From Alnus glutinosa (Eukaryota; Streptophyta; Magnoliopsida; Fagales; Betulaceae), in NCBI RefSeq assembly GCF_958979055.1, contig NC_084895.1, positions 3,493,501-3,557,500 on the forward strand: 64,000 bases of DNA, written 5' to 3'. A model generated the notes under the pieces. It was not told the DNA's origin, made no database searches, and saw only the letters and a program-made list of their open reading frames with translations. This document shows positions 41,501-54,590 of the stretch, piece after piece (position 1 is the first letter of the stretch; each line of letters opens with the position of its first letter). Position numbers and translations under genes: made by a program.

Positions 41501-44500
41501 TGCAGCTCCATCAGGATGGTCATCATCCAGATCCAAATAATCCTACAAGGAGATCCATAGCATTGGACATATTTGATGTATCAGAAACCTCTGGAGGGAA
41601 TAGAACTGGTTTCGCCAATATAAAAAAGTACATAATTTCATAAGTGTGATCTCATCAATAACCAGAAATTTGAGAAAGGAAAAAAGAAAACAAAAGAAAG
41701 AAAAAAAAACATCTTTGTCATATCAGATAGGATGACAGAAGGAGCAAGTTGAAGGAGGCATGCATCAAGACAGACCAAAAGCGACATGAAAAAACACATA
41801 CCTCATGTGCACTCATCTGGAAAGCCCGTTTCGTTTGTAAAGGATGGGTGACAGAGTTCATCAATGCAGAATCTGCAGTTTTGACACTGGGCGAGGTGTC
41901 CTTGTTTGGAGCTTTATAATCCATGTTTACTACAGGAAGTGATCTGTCACAAGGAGCAACAAGCTTCAACAGGCCATTTTCTTTTACTTTGTTTTGTTTT
42001 TGAGAAGTTGTGTCTAGAGTATCAGGTAACACAGTGTCAAATAATGTAACCAAGTTATTATTATCTCGTCCATTTTCCAGAAATTTTGGTGATTCTACAG
42101 TCTCCAGGCTTCTAAGAGCCTTTCCATGTAACATAGATGTCGACAACTTAGTGGGTGAGCTGTCCCTCAAAGAACCTAGCTTGAGCTCAGATGATTTCTC
42201 TTTTGGCGAAACCAACTTTTCAAGTTGCTGCAAAATTTTCGAAGCCATCTCACTGGACTTGGAGGAAACAGGGGGGAAACTTGTAGTTGGCATGCTGTTA
42301 TCCCCAATTTCTGTGGACATCTTTGTCAAGTTTCCCTTAGATTCAACCAGTAAAAGTGGCTTTTGCACTGAAGAGGAAGGGTGTTGAGCAGCACCAGGAC
42401 CAAATCCAGTTCCACGAATAGAAAGAGGACTACCAGAAACTGGGAAACTCAACCCTCTTGAAGATAGAAGATTAGGTTTATGACGAATTCTACGTATAGG
42501 ACCAACAGATCCCAAATCATTGTCTAAGACTGAACTTCTACGTTTTAAAGCCTGCAAAGGAAAGAAACATATTCAGTGATATGATCTTGGTGGTGAACAC
42601 CAAAACATAGAGCATAGCATCTGATAATCTGTGGGACTTATACCCCCTGTTTAGAGTCAGAAAGTTTATTCTGCTCCCATGCAGCCTGAGATGACGATGA
42701 AGGCCCATCATAAGCAACAATGGGCCCAACACCCTGAAAAATGGAAAAACAATATAAGAACTTAAATCTGGAGTTACATCGATGTTCTAAAGAGAGTTAT
42801 ATTTCCTAGCATTTAAACCTTGAGGGTAGAGGCTGGTTGAAGTCTGGAATATGGTGTTCGAGCCATGCTATAGATTGCATATTTGCCTCGAGATCTCGGT
42901 GTCATAAAACCATTTTCAGGATACCCAGCATGTCCAGTGGACCGTGGCACAAGTGGCATAATGGGTGATTTTGGCGGAAAAGGCCGACTACTAATCACGA
43001 TTGGATCTTCCACAAATCCTTGACTGCGTATACCAAGCATTAATGGGGATACTTTTGAAGGCCTACTGTCCATGTAAGCTTTTGCAAGCTCTGCAGGTGA
43101 AGCAACATCCTCATCAAGGACCTGAAGACATTTTTAGTCACTGCATGTGAAAAGAAATGCATGCAATATGTATATACTTTATTTTTCATGAGATAGAGCA
43201 TCATGGACAACCACCAAAAAGAATTTTAAATTACATAAACCATAAAAAGAGCACAAGCTGTTTTACTAACTCTTGAACTAATGAGAGGGGTTGAAATGAG
43301 GTGGCTTCCAATCCCATTTTCTGAAGCTGGAGCTTTTGTAAATTCCTCCCTTCTGTCATGATACACTGATGCTTCTGGTGAAATTCCTTCAGACTTTTTC
43401 TCTTCATCCCCAATATGTATATCAACAGTTCTTGAATGCAACAAGGCTGTCAAGCGATCAATCTCAGATCTGCATAGTAGTTTTTTTTGATAAAAATGCA
43501 TTTAGCATTAAGTCATGATAAAAAAACAGAAGAAAGAAGAAGAAGAGGAATGTGCATGATATGAAGGAATATTAACTGCCACAAATGGTAATATGACACA
43601 GATGGTTAAGTTGGAACAGCAAAATCAGAAGCCATTGCTGCTACTGAATGTAGGCACAGAAGCACAGGGACAGGTGCAACCCAAATTGGCAAAAACAACT
43701 TCCACTGACATCCCGTGCCTACCAAACTTCAAGTTTCTCAGAGGAAAAAAGAACAAAAGGAGATAATAAACTCCACATCTACAGCATCCGACTTGGACAA
43801 AGCACCAAAGAACTAATCAATATCTCATTTTCATATAAAAATTGCATATCAGTACAAACAATAATGAGAAATAAAATATTCATGGTCCAAGGACCAAAAC
43901 TTTGAAAATAGGAAGAATTTTCAGTACAAGGTCAATAAAATATAAATATTATAAAGACTACCTTGTAAAGGTCTTCTGCTTTAAAAGTTGCTCAAGCTCA
44001 GTCACACCACCTTTGTCAGAACAACTACGTGAATTGTCACCCCGATCAATGGCCCCTGGTTGCAGTCCAGACGAATCCTTTGCAGGCAAATTTGCAAACA
44101 GCACAGACAAATCAACATGATACACAGCATATAATTACTCGGAAGCAAAAAAAAAAAAAAAAATTGGCAAGTATTTACTCGGAAGCAAAATACGACCACA
44201 CAACTGAACAGATTCGAGATGTCTAGTTATCTCCGATTGTTCCACTTAAATGGATAACAGATGTACAGAAACATGTCAACAATGAGAGCCGTCATAAAAA
44301 AAATTCACCAAGAGACGAATGAGCGGCCCAAGAGTTTAGAATGCAATTAAATTCTACTATTATGGTACCACAAGGCTACTGAGGTACCCTTACACATGCA
44401 GCGATTCAAAAGTTATGTTCCTATTTTTTTTTCCCTCCCATGGAAAAGGAAAAAAGTACCATACATAGAAAGAAGTAGAACCAACTACATCACCTATGAC

Positions 44501-47123
44501 AATTGACAACAAACGGTTCTTATTTTCCAGCAATAGAACAGCTTCTAATAATCCTGTCTACAAAACCATAGGATCTCTACCAAAAATAGGCCCAAAGAAA
44601 CTCAGCTGTCTAATAAGCTCAGGTTTCTTCTTCCAGACCAAGCCTCTTCTACATCCAAGTCAGTTGCTCCATCACAGAATTGTGTAATTTTCCTGAACCA
44701 AAAAAAGAAATTATGCACATTTCTTCCTGCATATTTTCTTTCCGTTCACCAAGTCCATCCCTTTTTAGCCCCTCTAAAATTTCATTACATCTTATGGCTA
44801 CTGGTTATTCGTCAGAGCAATGATTAAATTATGGGTTAATTTTCTAGTTTCACGTCACCATTTTGTGCCACTAGTGATACCAAAACATAAACGGTCCCCA
44901 CACTGCAAACATAAGTTCAAAGCTAAAACTCAATTTAAACTTTTTAGGCAAATGATGCACAGGAGAGTAACTAGATTCCTTCTGACTTGAAGGTATATTT
45001 TGCAGACATGTTGTGTAAATATAATATGCACGTGGTGGATCATTAAATACAGTAGCTGACCAGTCAAATGAATAAACAGATCACCTTTCTTTTATAAATA
45101 TCAGATACCCATCTAAGAAGCAGGTTAAGTTCACCAGTTATAAATTGTAGAATATTCAAACAACCCTTTGAACATTCCAACAATGTGCTCATAGTTTAAA
45201 ATTACATTGCATTAGCAAGTTACTTTCTGCTCCAAATCAAGGATGCCCTAGTGTCTAAAAATCACCACTGATCAAAATTTTACTGAAATGCTTGTACTTC
45301 TAAAATGATTTCACAGAAAATGGGCCATGCAGCTCTTCCCCCCTAACCCTTCTTTTTTCGGGGGAAAGGACACCCCTTTGATGCCTGTTTTACGTATGTG
45401 CTACACAGTGGGAGCAACCTATATTCAACCACTTATAGAACCAAATACTTCTGAAGGCAGGATTTGATCCCAATTCTTTGGTACAATGCCAAGAAACTTT
45501 TGCCAACCAAATCAATTAAAATCTTTTGCTCAAGTAGCCTATTGACAAAATTAACATACGCCACAATTTTATGTGTAAGGATAAAATTAACAAAATTTAA
45601 GTATGCTGTCTAACAGGACAACACCAGAAACCTTGAAACATGGGAGTGATATATAAGAGCATTTTGACTTACTATGACAATCGCTTCTTGGTGCTTATCC
45701 CTCGCTTCCTGTTCTTTATCCCTCACTTCCCGGTTTGCTTCTGGTCAAACATTACATTTGTAAGATATGAGAATATGATTATGCAAATTGCAAACTAATC
45801 CACATCTCATGCCACCAAAAGTAAAGCAACTCATAAAGTAGCTGCAAAATTAATCTAATAGAAAACTATTGCAACCTACAGAAGAAAAACGGTAATAGCG
45901 ACCCATTGACAAGAAAAAAAATCATAATGAAAATGACAGAAATCAAATTCAAGTTACAGGATTCATGAAAATAAAACACAACGATCCTAACTTCAAATTG
46001 GAATGACTATCTCCTTGGAATTTATTCTATAAAGCAAATGCAACAATAAAATTTATTCTATAAAGCTCTCTTGATTTCCTTACTCGTTTCTCTAGTTAGG
46101 CATTTCCTTTTGTATACTCCCAGTGGGCGCCTCAAGCTTTTAATGAGATTGGCTTCTTACTTATAAAAAAAAAAAAAAAACAATAGAATCCTTTTAAGCT
46201 TAGTGTCCCAATGCAGATTTCACAGATATGTTCATCTAGTGGGAGAGCTTTCCTATAACAAACAATTAGCTTAATCTTAAGCATTCTTAAGATATTACCA
46301 TGAGAAAATTCCACCAATACACAGTACGAAAAAATACAGACCCTATTGCACTCATCAGTAAGCCAAAAAATGCAAATTTGAGCAAGCCTCAAAGACAATA
46401 TGCCAACAGTCGGGAGCCATATTTGGCAAATATACAACAAAAAATTCCACTACGAGATAATTCTAGCCAATTGAAAGATCAAATCATTTCCAAAACATAC
46501 GAAGATTTCTTGACTTTCTTCTACTACAATACCGCACATATTAAAGCAAATTTATTACTTTCCATACAGGAAGATACAAATCAACAATTTTAACAACATA
46601 AAAAAAACGAACCTAAATTCAAGAACATACAAAAATTTCGAACCTACTTATCAATTCAAGTATAATTAATTAAAAAGGCCCTAAATTATCCCCAAGACGA
46701 AGCCTAAATCTCAACTAAGAACAAAAAACGAACATTAAACCCTAACCATTTCCACAACCAACAACGTGAAATCGCTCTCGAAAACAAAGAAAAGGAAAAC
46801 CAAGAAGACCAACCCGAAGTGGAAGGTGACTCCGGAGGCTTCTGCGGCGCCGGCGGAGGGAGGCGCTTGCGGAAGACGGAAGAGAAGAGACGGTGGGCGC
46901 TGGAGGCGATGAGCCGCTGAGCGGGATCGACGAGTCGCGAGAGCCAGCCATTGCCGTTGTTGTTGTGGTTGACGATGCTAGGGTTTCTGAGAGCCGTCGG
47001 CGGGCGGTTGTACGGCGTGGTATTAGCGGCCCGCCGGAACGGCCGCTTCCGGAACTTGCCTCCGGCGCCTAGTCCTTCCCCCGATACGGCGTCGTAGGGC
47101 TTCCCCTCCCGTGCCGTGTCCAT
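38522..47123 (-). CDS. NUP1: nuclear pore protein NUP1/NUP136, nine exons, complete
   Basis: Exons on the minus strand: 47123-46814, 45740-45673, 44077-43962, 43469-43271, 43121-42819, 42733-42644, 42551-41802, 41542-40992 and 40103-38522. All are GT-AG and phases agree, giving 1,322 codons plus stop, the length I expect for plant NUP1. Exon 1 encodes the conserved N-terminus: GGKFRKRPFRR, then an amphipathic GWLSRLVDPAQRLIASSAHRLF and FRKRLPPP. Exon 5 has the conserved ASPAELAKAYMDSRPSKVSP block. Exons 8-9 form an FG-rich, Ser/Thr/Ala-rich domain with about a dozen FG motifs, and the protein ends KSGRKIVKVSRKLRKK. NUP1/NUP136 is a plant-specific nuclear-basket nucleoporin involved in mRNA export and nuclear shape. 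The TCCATTAGAGAGAG leader and GA-repeat 5' flank are shared with the copy at 54923. Confidence 0.93.
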
Positions 47124-47159
47124 TAGAGAGAGAAGAGAGAAAGCTAGGGTTAGGAATTT

Positions 47160-47200
47160 AGGGAACAGATGCAGAGAGAGAGAGAGAGAGAGAGAAAGCG
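47160..47200. repeat. (GA)n tract in the NUP1 5' UTR/promoter
   Basis: About 11 GA units lie some 50 bp upstream of the NUP1 ATG. The copy at 54923-56308 has the same tract, expanded, at about 56351-56380, and homology between the loci ends just beyond it. Confidence 0.85.
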
Positions 47201-47847
47201 AAGGGAGCGAAAATTAGGGTTTTTAGTGTAACAGACACAATAATAAAAAAAATATAAATTAAAATATTCGTCAATAAGAGAGAAAGAGAGAGAGATGAGA
47301 GTGAACGGTCCAAAAGTTTTTGGTTATTTGTGTTTTGGAAATTATGAGGCAGTGCTAATGTGGCGCAAAACGGGAATTAGACACAATGACAGGCAAGGGT
47401 GGACCTTGGATTCGGGTGTTCAGCGAAATGGATGGTTCCGATTTGATATTGGGTTTGAAACCTCAGTTTGTTTTTTGGGTTTTTCTTTTGTTTCTCTGGG
47501 GGCCGCCGCATGCACTTTTTGTGTGTTGGGATTATGGGGCAGGCTAGGATGACAGGAAAGTGCATTTAGAATTTACGTATTCAACAAAATGGACGGTCTC
47601 GATTTTATTTTATTTTTTGGTTTTTGAGACAACGTTAGTAATGATAGATCCTATCAATAAAGATTTTGATTTGGTATTTAAAATTTAGTTAAAATTGTGG
47701 GTGGGAGCTTTTTGAAGTGGCATAATTAATGGGTGCTGGAGCGTGGATGGCCCAAAAAGTGGGATATGCTGAGTGTCTATTTTTAGGCGCAAACCAATAT
47801 ATATCCTAGTGGCATAAATTCTCTCTCTAAAAAAAAAAAAAAAAACT
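47201..47847. other. intergenic upstream of NUP1
   Basis: Presumed NUP1 promoter region. The open plus-strand frame at 47295-47552 has no recognisable motif and is not called. Confidence 0.5.
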
Positions 47848-48455
47848 GATATAAATTATATTTTTATCTAATAATTATTTTACAGTCTTAACGTGACAGT
47901 TCTAACCAACTGTTAAATTAGTCATTATAAAAAAAAATGTAATATACCACATTTTTATCTTACAATTATTCTACAATACTAAGGTCATACTCTCAACTAA
48001 CTCTTAAAAAATGATAATTAATAGTTAGTTAGATTTGGCACGTTGTTCGAGCTAGAAGTGTTACTCGGACAATGCAGGTCGATTGAAAGACGGCTGAGGT
48101 GTTGGCAGCTATGTGTGCAATAAAGTTTAGTAAAGAAGCTGAATTTTTTGAAGTCCTCCTTGAAGGAGACGCTGCCCAAATAGTTGCATATATCAATATG
48201 GTTTCTTTCTACTTATCAAAGACATGACACTTAATAGAGAGCATCCAACAAGAATTGAAATGGTTTAGAGCTGCGAGCTTCACTCATGTGTCTAGAGATC
48301 TTAATTCTGTAGTTCATGTATTGGCTAAGGAGGCTGCTCATAAAAAGATAGATTGTATTTGGTTGGAGGATACTCCACTGAGTATTTTTAGTATTGTTAT
48401 TAGGGAACAATGTGGTCCATAGATCCTGTGTTTTGGATCAACTCATTTGTTATTA

Positions 48456-48499
<44 letters not shown>

Positions 48500-48628
48500 G
48501 AAATAATTATAAGATAAAAATGTGATTTAAAGCATTGTTAAAAAAAAAACATAAAAATTAATTGAGCTACTGTGCCATTATTATAAAATAATTATAAAAT
48601 AAAAATATAATATATAACATTTTTTATA
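47848..48628. mobile_element. foldback MITE interrupted by a LINE fragment
   Basis: The left part (47848-48025) and right part (48495-48628) are inverted relatives: ATTATATTTTTATCTAATAA, TTTTTATCTTACAATTATT and neighbouring words reappear reverse-complemented on the right. The space between is LINE sequence. AT-rich, no coding capacity. Exact ends are uncertain. Confidence 0.5.
48031..48496 (+). mobile_element. LINE 3' fragment with RNase H domain
   Basis: The plus frame 48093-48422, with one internal TGA, reads an RVT_3/RNase H-like domain: AEVLAAMCAIKF, VLLEGDAAQIV, then THVSRDLNSVVHVLAKEA and IWLEDTP, ending at a stop at 48422. This is the C-terminal RNase H of plant LINE elements. A short 3' UTR and an AT microsatellite (about 48459-48496) form the tail. 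The element is 5'-truncated. Confidence 0.75.
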
Positions 48629-49535
48629 AAATATAATTATATAGAGAGAGAGAGAGCCACAAAGTGACGGGTACGCCGTACACCGACAATAGAAGAAGTA
48701 GTGTGGTCTTACAAAAGTCACTCCACTGATGTGTCGCATGGTCATATTGCTGTAGATGATCTAAATTTTAAAGAAAATGTTTGGATCTAGGAATCTTTTT
48801 CCTCTTTCTTTCTTTTTTGTTCTTTGTTCTTTGTTTTTTATTTTTTGTTTTTTAATATTTCATTGGACTAGATTGTGGGCAATAATTATAACATCAACCA
48901 TCTTTAAATCATATTAAAATTGTTAGTGAACTAAATATATACTTTAAAAAATATAGGAGAAAAGAACTTTTAAAATAGGGGAATTAATTCAAAATTAATA
49001 TCGCCGACCTAATGTGCCGGTTCACATTACACTTATCATGCCAATCATTAAACAAATAAATTTGATTGTGACTGACTTGACAATGCCACATGGACGGCCA
49101 CATTCAATTTCTAAATTCATGTAACATTTATTACGCTAATCACTAAATAATTAAATTTAATTATAAACAGCGTGATAATATGAGATTGTAAGAATATTAT
49201 AATAAAAATTGTAATACTCAAATTTATTTATTTTTCTAAATTAATTAGGTTTTAGTAGAGGGCAACCTCTATTATTTTATGTAAGACAAGCTATTCTCGA
49301 TCTCAAAAACAAGTCACTCAGAATTCTATTGAGAGTCTACTCTCTATATAGCCATATGATTTTGTCTGTTAATACTTTTTAAAGGATATATTTTGTTTTT
49401 TTGTTTTTTTTTAAAAAAAAAATTTATGAAGTTATATAAATATAAAAATAATTTTGAATATTTTGTATTTTAGTTTATTTCTTAATTTTTTGTTTTGAAA
49501 GCAAAAAATTAAAAGGAGAATGACAAAAATTAAAA

Positions 49536-49587
<52 letters not shown>

Positions 49588-50045
49588 CAAACTCTGCACC
49601 TTCCCTCCATAGCCACCTTTAAAAGCCTAGACCTCAGTCTGGGCCTCACCATGAAAAAGACAGACCACCAATACCAATGTACCACAGACGAAGAAGGGTA
49701 AGAACTGCATGTACTTTATTCAAACTGCTAAGCCCATCTTCACAACAACCCCTTGTCACAAGCAACCTAAATTAATTAAATAAAAAATTTAACGGTAGGC
49801 AACGTCACTCCCACCAAAATGCTGACACATGTCCCAACTTCCATGTGTTTAGTCCAACTCAAATTACTATTCCACGTGGCACACATATCACATGTGAAGA
49901 TATGTAAAGATGTTCAACATGTTTAGATCATGTTGGACAAGCAAATATCATGCACATTTCATAACCAGTGTTTCCATATCATTGCTTACATGTAAAATGT
50001 GGCCAATTATCACTACTTTGAACAATCCATATCTTATTACTGATT
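48629..50045. other. intergenic, no gene seen
   Basis: AT-rich DNA with a GA run near 48640-48655 and a TA microsatellite at about 49543-49580. No supported coding, RNA or element boundary. Confidence 0.6.
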
Positions 50046-50224
50046 AAGGGTGTAAATTCAGCTGGTTATAACCGGTCGATAACTGGTAACCGGGTACCAA
50101 TCGATAATCGATAAACCGGTTTGGTACCCGATTGGAAATAACCGATAACCAACTACCCCGAAGCTAGTTACCGATTTTAGCATTTATATATATCCGGTTA
50201 TAACCGATAACCGGGTAGATATTC
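50046..50224. mobile_element. hAT-like element left end (fragment)
   Basis: Begins AAGGGTGTAAATTCAGC, then dense GGTTATAACCGG/CGATAACCGG words, matching the subterminal pattern of the element at 35494-37345. No right end is found; it runs directly into viral-derived sequence. Confidence 0.6.
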
Positions 50225-50645
50225 CGTATGTGAGTTTATCATAATTTATTATGTTGTATTTGCTACTAAGAACTTGTCTGATTTTATGAGTAAACAAGTG
50301 TGGCAAACCATTTATGAGTTGATTACTATCTTCTCTCAACATGACTCTAGAGATAAATACATCTTTGTACCATCTAAAATCACTCTGGATTTGGCATCTT
50401 AGATTACTGAGTTGATCATGTAATCTTGAGGCTATATAACTGGGGGTACTTATGAAATGTTCTACTATTGTGAAAAACAATGTGTTAACTGCATTAGGGA
50501 TTGCTCTATTTACTTCATCAAGCGTGGGTTTTCAATCCCTATCTCGTTTGATAGATTGTTTAATATCTTCTCTGGACTCTGCTGTGAGATGTTCCCTGAG
50601 TACATCTTTGAAACAAACATTGTGATGCGAACCTCAACCGATACG
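50225..50645 (-). pseudogene. endogenous caulimovirid capsid-region fragment
   Basis: The minus-strand frame resembles the conserved region of Caulimoviridae (plant pararetrovirus) coat proteins: an NLRC block, then FRWYKDVF, then a GLP-containing block. Both ends are truncated, it has at least one in-frame stop, and it lacks the residues usually found between the FRWYKDVF and GLP blocks. It cannot be functional. The genus is not determined. Confidence 0.6.
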
Positions 50646-51005
50646 CTTTGAGACCCAAAAAACAATATTGGAATATTTGTCCAAGAAAGCTAAAATTCAA
50701 ATTTTTGATAGAAAACTCTGACCCAACATTTATAAATCAACCGTGAATCAAAGGTATAAAGTAACAAACCTCGACCCAATTATTATAATTGAATCACGAA
50801 CAAAAGGTATAAAATTTGAATGCCACAAGGAAGAATTTTGATAAGTTCACAAGGTCTCTGAAGAACGAATAGAAGAAAATAAACCTTACATTTTCGATTC
50901 AATGATATTTCATTACAATAAGTGTATGCTATTTATAACATTTTCAGCCCTACACGCCCACTATAAGGAAAAAGAAACTAACGTATTTCGAAAATAAGAA
51001 AATAG

Positions 51006-51043
<38 letters not shown>

Positions 51044-51505
51044 AGGACTAAAAACATAGGAGCCTAAAATTTAGAACTAATAATAGGCAAGCCAATCAAC
51101 CAATTAATTGGTATAGAATTGGCAAGTCAATCAACCAATTAATTGGTCTGAAATTAGAAAGTAATCAGCCGCCTTCTCCTTCTAATTCCACCTTCTAATT
51201 CCACGCCCAATCAAGCCATAATCAGCAATTAATCCACGCCATTTATAAGGAAATTACAGCCATTAATCTACGCTCAATCAAGCAAGATCAGCCCCATCAA
51301 TAGCTTGGATTAAATTTATTACGCATGCATCTTCCTTTGGGCCAAGCTTGGAATGCCCTGTTTTAGAATTACCCCAAATCTCTTGAATCAGCCTATTAAG
51401 TGCTTCTTTAATCTTCTTGGATCTTCCTATAGTAATAGGCCCAACTGGAACATGCAATGAATCCTTTAATGGTGCATGTTGATTTTCATCACATTGTCTT
51501 GACAA
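50646..51505 (-). mobile_element. Ty3/gypsy 3' remnant with probable LTR
   Basis: The minus frame 51505-51278 has a GPITIGRSKKIKEALN block, similar to the GP-TR-RAKK-KEAL motif near the end of many plant gypsy polyproteins, then a stop. The following ~600 bp on the minus strand is non-coding, with repeated TTAATTGGTTGATTG-like words and a poly-A/T run near 51008, and is plausibly the 3' LTR. No protease, reverse transcriptase or integrase is present. Confidence 0.55.
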
Positions 51506-52189
51506 AAGTGGGATTTTGGAATCTTATAATCGATTTCCATTTTACTGCCATTGGCTGACCATAAGGTTTCAGTTGTTTTACTGAAGTATTTGGTAGGGAT
51601 TAAGGGCGGAGGGAGGGGGGGTCGAGAGGAGGCACTTGCCCCCTCTCACCTTCCTAAAATTTTCTTTACTCCTTGTGAATTTTTTTCAAATATCCTTGTT
51701 GGCCCTCAATCACTCATTAGGAGTCAAATATTTTTCAGGAGGATCAAGATTCACGACTCAAGCCAACGATCTGTCACTATTTTAGTCGTTTTTGGTAAAT
51801 TAGGTTAGAGTTATTCAGAAATTCAGGTGAAGGTCAACGAAACCAAGGTTGAAGATGACCTGTTTTAATTTTTGCAAAACGCATCTTTAAGCTATGAGTT
51901 TACAAAAAGAAAAACTTATTCAAACGCACAGTTTCACTTATTTTGTTGGATTTGGTTTAGTCTTAAAGCAGCACCGTTTCTTATTGTAAGATTGTAAGAG
52001 GAACTTTTTCTTCCTTGTAAATTGGTAGGTACATCGAAAGTTTCACTTGCACTAGGAGTTGGTTGCACGTGAAGCCATGCAGCCAGTGAAACCAAGGTGA
52101 TACTGGACCTTAGTTTGGGTGGTCAAAGTCAACATTCATCTACAGGTTTCTACAAGTTGGGCCGATGAAATATCCCAGCCGAAAAATCC
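51506..52189. other. unassigned remnant sequence
   Basis: No gene. The GGGCGGAGGGAGG...GCACTTGCCCCC stretch at 51605-51650 resembles a terminal part of a transposon, but I cannot delimit an element. Confidence 0.35.
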
Positions 52190-52958
52190 AAAAAACTTTT
52201 GATTCAAAAGATCATCTTGAAATTTTGAAATGCATAAGACTGTGGAAAGAATTTCCTTTTTAATAGTACTATAGTTGGTTTGTACTAGGTTCCAAACTCC
52301 TGAATGGAAGCAAACAATTTGTTCAGGAGAATTGGAGGAAATTCGTTGTTTGAGAATGCCACCATAACCAATTTTGAAGGCGTCTGTTTCAACGATTTTG
52401 AAAGAGTTGACTGTTAGAATACCAAGACATGGCAAAGTAACATATTTTTTAATGTGTTTTACTATGGAGGTATGAACAGATGTCCAAGGAGGTGGATTTT
52501 TACGAAGTCTATCAAACAATGGTTTACATTGTCTTCTGAGATTCTGATAGAAATCAGTAATATAATTGAGGGATATTAAAAATCACTGTAACTGGGTTTT
52601 CTCAAGGATTTCGTCTAGGACTTTATTAGCAAACTAAATGAATATGTCTATAGGACTAATGTTGGATTTAATGGATATTATACCCAAGAAATCTAACCTT
52701 AGTTTGAAACAATTTAACCTTAGATGCAGAAACTACTAAACCATTGGCATTGACAATGTTGACAAAGGTATTTAGATGTTTCCAGTGTTCTTCTATAGAT
52801 TTGAAGAAAATGAGAACATCATCAATATAGACTATAGAAAAGTGACTAAAGGGATTGATTATCTCGTTCATGATATTTTGGAATTCCCTAGGTGCATTCT
52901 TTAAACTGAACGACATTACATTTCAATCGTAATGACCAAATGGAGTGACAAAGGTAGT
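52190..52958 (-). pseudogene. endogenous caulimovirid reverse transcriptase-RNase H fragment
   Basis: Read on the minus strand from 52958: a PFGHYD block, the catalytic YIDDVL motif, LGYNIH, a KNPPPW block and an RNase H start (ETDAFKIGYGGILKQ, FHSGVW, NYSTIKKEIL). The order and wording are those of Caulimoviridae polymerases rather than gypsy elements. In-frame stops occur, including one where a Trp codon is expected just after PFGHYD and others between the two domains. It is truncated at both ends. It is an old integrated copy with no intact gene. Confidence 0.8.
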
Positions 52959-54590
52959 TGGTTGCTAAGGGCTATACACAGTGTGAAGGTATTGACTGTT
53001 ACGAAACTTTTTCACCAGTTGCTAAGATCACTATAGTTAGATGTTTGTTGGCTTTTGCTGCATCAAAGAATTGGTTTTTCCATCAACTTTATGTCAACAA
53101 TGCTTTCATTCATGGAGCTTGGTGAAAAAGTTTATATGAGTTTACCACTCGGTCACTCGGTTATGCTAGTAAGGGGAAGCATCGTGTGTGCAAACTTACC
53201 AAGTCACTCTATGGTCTCAAACAAGCATCCCGGCAATGGTTTGCTAAGTTCTCTACAACTTTGTTGCAACATGGTTTTCAACAATCCAAGGTGGATTGTT
53301 CACTTTTTACCCGAGTTAAAGGGGACATTTTTGTTGCTCTTTTGGCATATGTGGATGATATCATTATTGCTAGTAATGATACTTATGAAGTTTCTCATCT
53401 CACTTCATTTCTTAATACTCAATTCAAGCTCAAAAGCCTTGGTCCTTTAAAATATTTCCTTAGCCTTGAAATTGCTAGAAGCTTTAAAGACATTTTTGTT
53501 TGCCAAAGAAAATACACTTTGGAGATTATTGAAGATACTGGTTTATTGGCCTCAAAACCAGTCACTTTTCCCATGGAGTCAAATCTCAAACTTAGCCGCA
53601 CTTCTGGCGACTTACTGTAGGATCCAACTTCTTATAGAAGATTAGTAGGTCGACTGCTATATCTTACCATTATAAGACCTGATATCTCTTATTCGGTTTA
53701 GATTCTCAGTCAATTTATGGATTCCCCTCGACAACCTTACATGAATGATGTTGTTCGTGTACTCAGATACTTGAAATCAGCTCCTGCTCAAGGTCTTTTT
53801 TATCCTGCTGACTCTCATTTGCATCTTAAGGCTTTTGTGACTCAGATTGGGCTGGTTGTCCCGATACCAGAAGATTTGTTACTGGGTTTTGTGTCTTCTT
53901 GGGTGATTCATTGATTTTATGTAAATCAAAGAAACAAGTGACAGTTTCTAGATCTTCAGCTGAAGTTAAATACTGCTCCATGGCTACTACTGCATGTGAA
54001 CTGATCTGGTTATTTAGTTTGCTTAAGGATCTCCATGTACATCATCCTCAACCTTTTCTATTATTTTGTGATAATTAGGTAGCTCTCCATATAGCAGCTA
54101 ACCCCTCGTGTATCATGAACGTACTAAACACATTGAAGTTGATTGTCACATTGTTAGAGACAAGATTCAAGATGGTTTGATTCGGACACTGCATGTCACT
54201 ACTCAACACCAAATAGCTGTTATGATCCTTTCTTTCATCTCATTTCCAAGATGAATGTTGTTAATCTCTTCCCTTCATCTTTTTATTTTTTATTTTTTGA
54301 AGAGCTCTTCCCTTCAGCTCGAGGGGGAGTGTTAGCGGTTAGAGAATCAGTTATTGTATTAACCCCGTGGGATAATTAGAGGATGAGTGAATGTAGTTTT
54401 TCTGTTTTACTGATGTAATAGTTAGTCAGCTTAGTTACTTGGTTTTTTTTTTAGCTTCTTTCTGTATATATACATAAACATCCTCTTGTATTCATTATTC
54501 GAGATTATCCAATACACAGAGCACTTTGCTTTCTCTCCATTCTCTGCTTTCTCTGTTTTCTCTCGATAACTTCTTTCACAAGCTTTCACA
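52958..54590 (+). mobile_element. 5'-truncated Ty1/copia element with 3' LTR
   Basis: The plus strand starts inside the reverse transcriptase ([20 protein letters not shown]), continues through [12 protein letters not shown] and the catalytic YVDDIIIAS, then SYRRLVGRLLYL and RNase H remnants (SRSSAEVKYCSMATTACELIW). Frameshifts near 53110-53190 and several stops break the frame. AGCTCGAGGGGGAG at 54317-54330 is the usual copia polypurine tract and 3' coding end. The 3' LTR runs TGTTAGCGG...CTTTCACA from about 54330 to 54590. No 5' LTR, gag or integrase is present. Its 5' end abuts the caulimovirid fragment in opposite orientation, and its LTR abuts the NUP1 copy. Confidence 0.85.
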
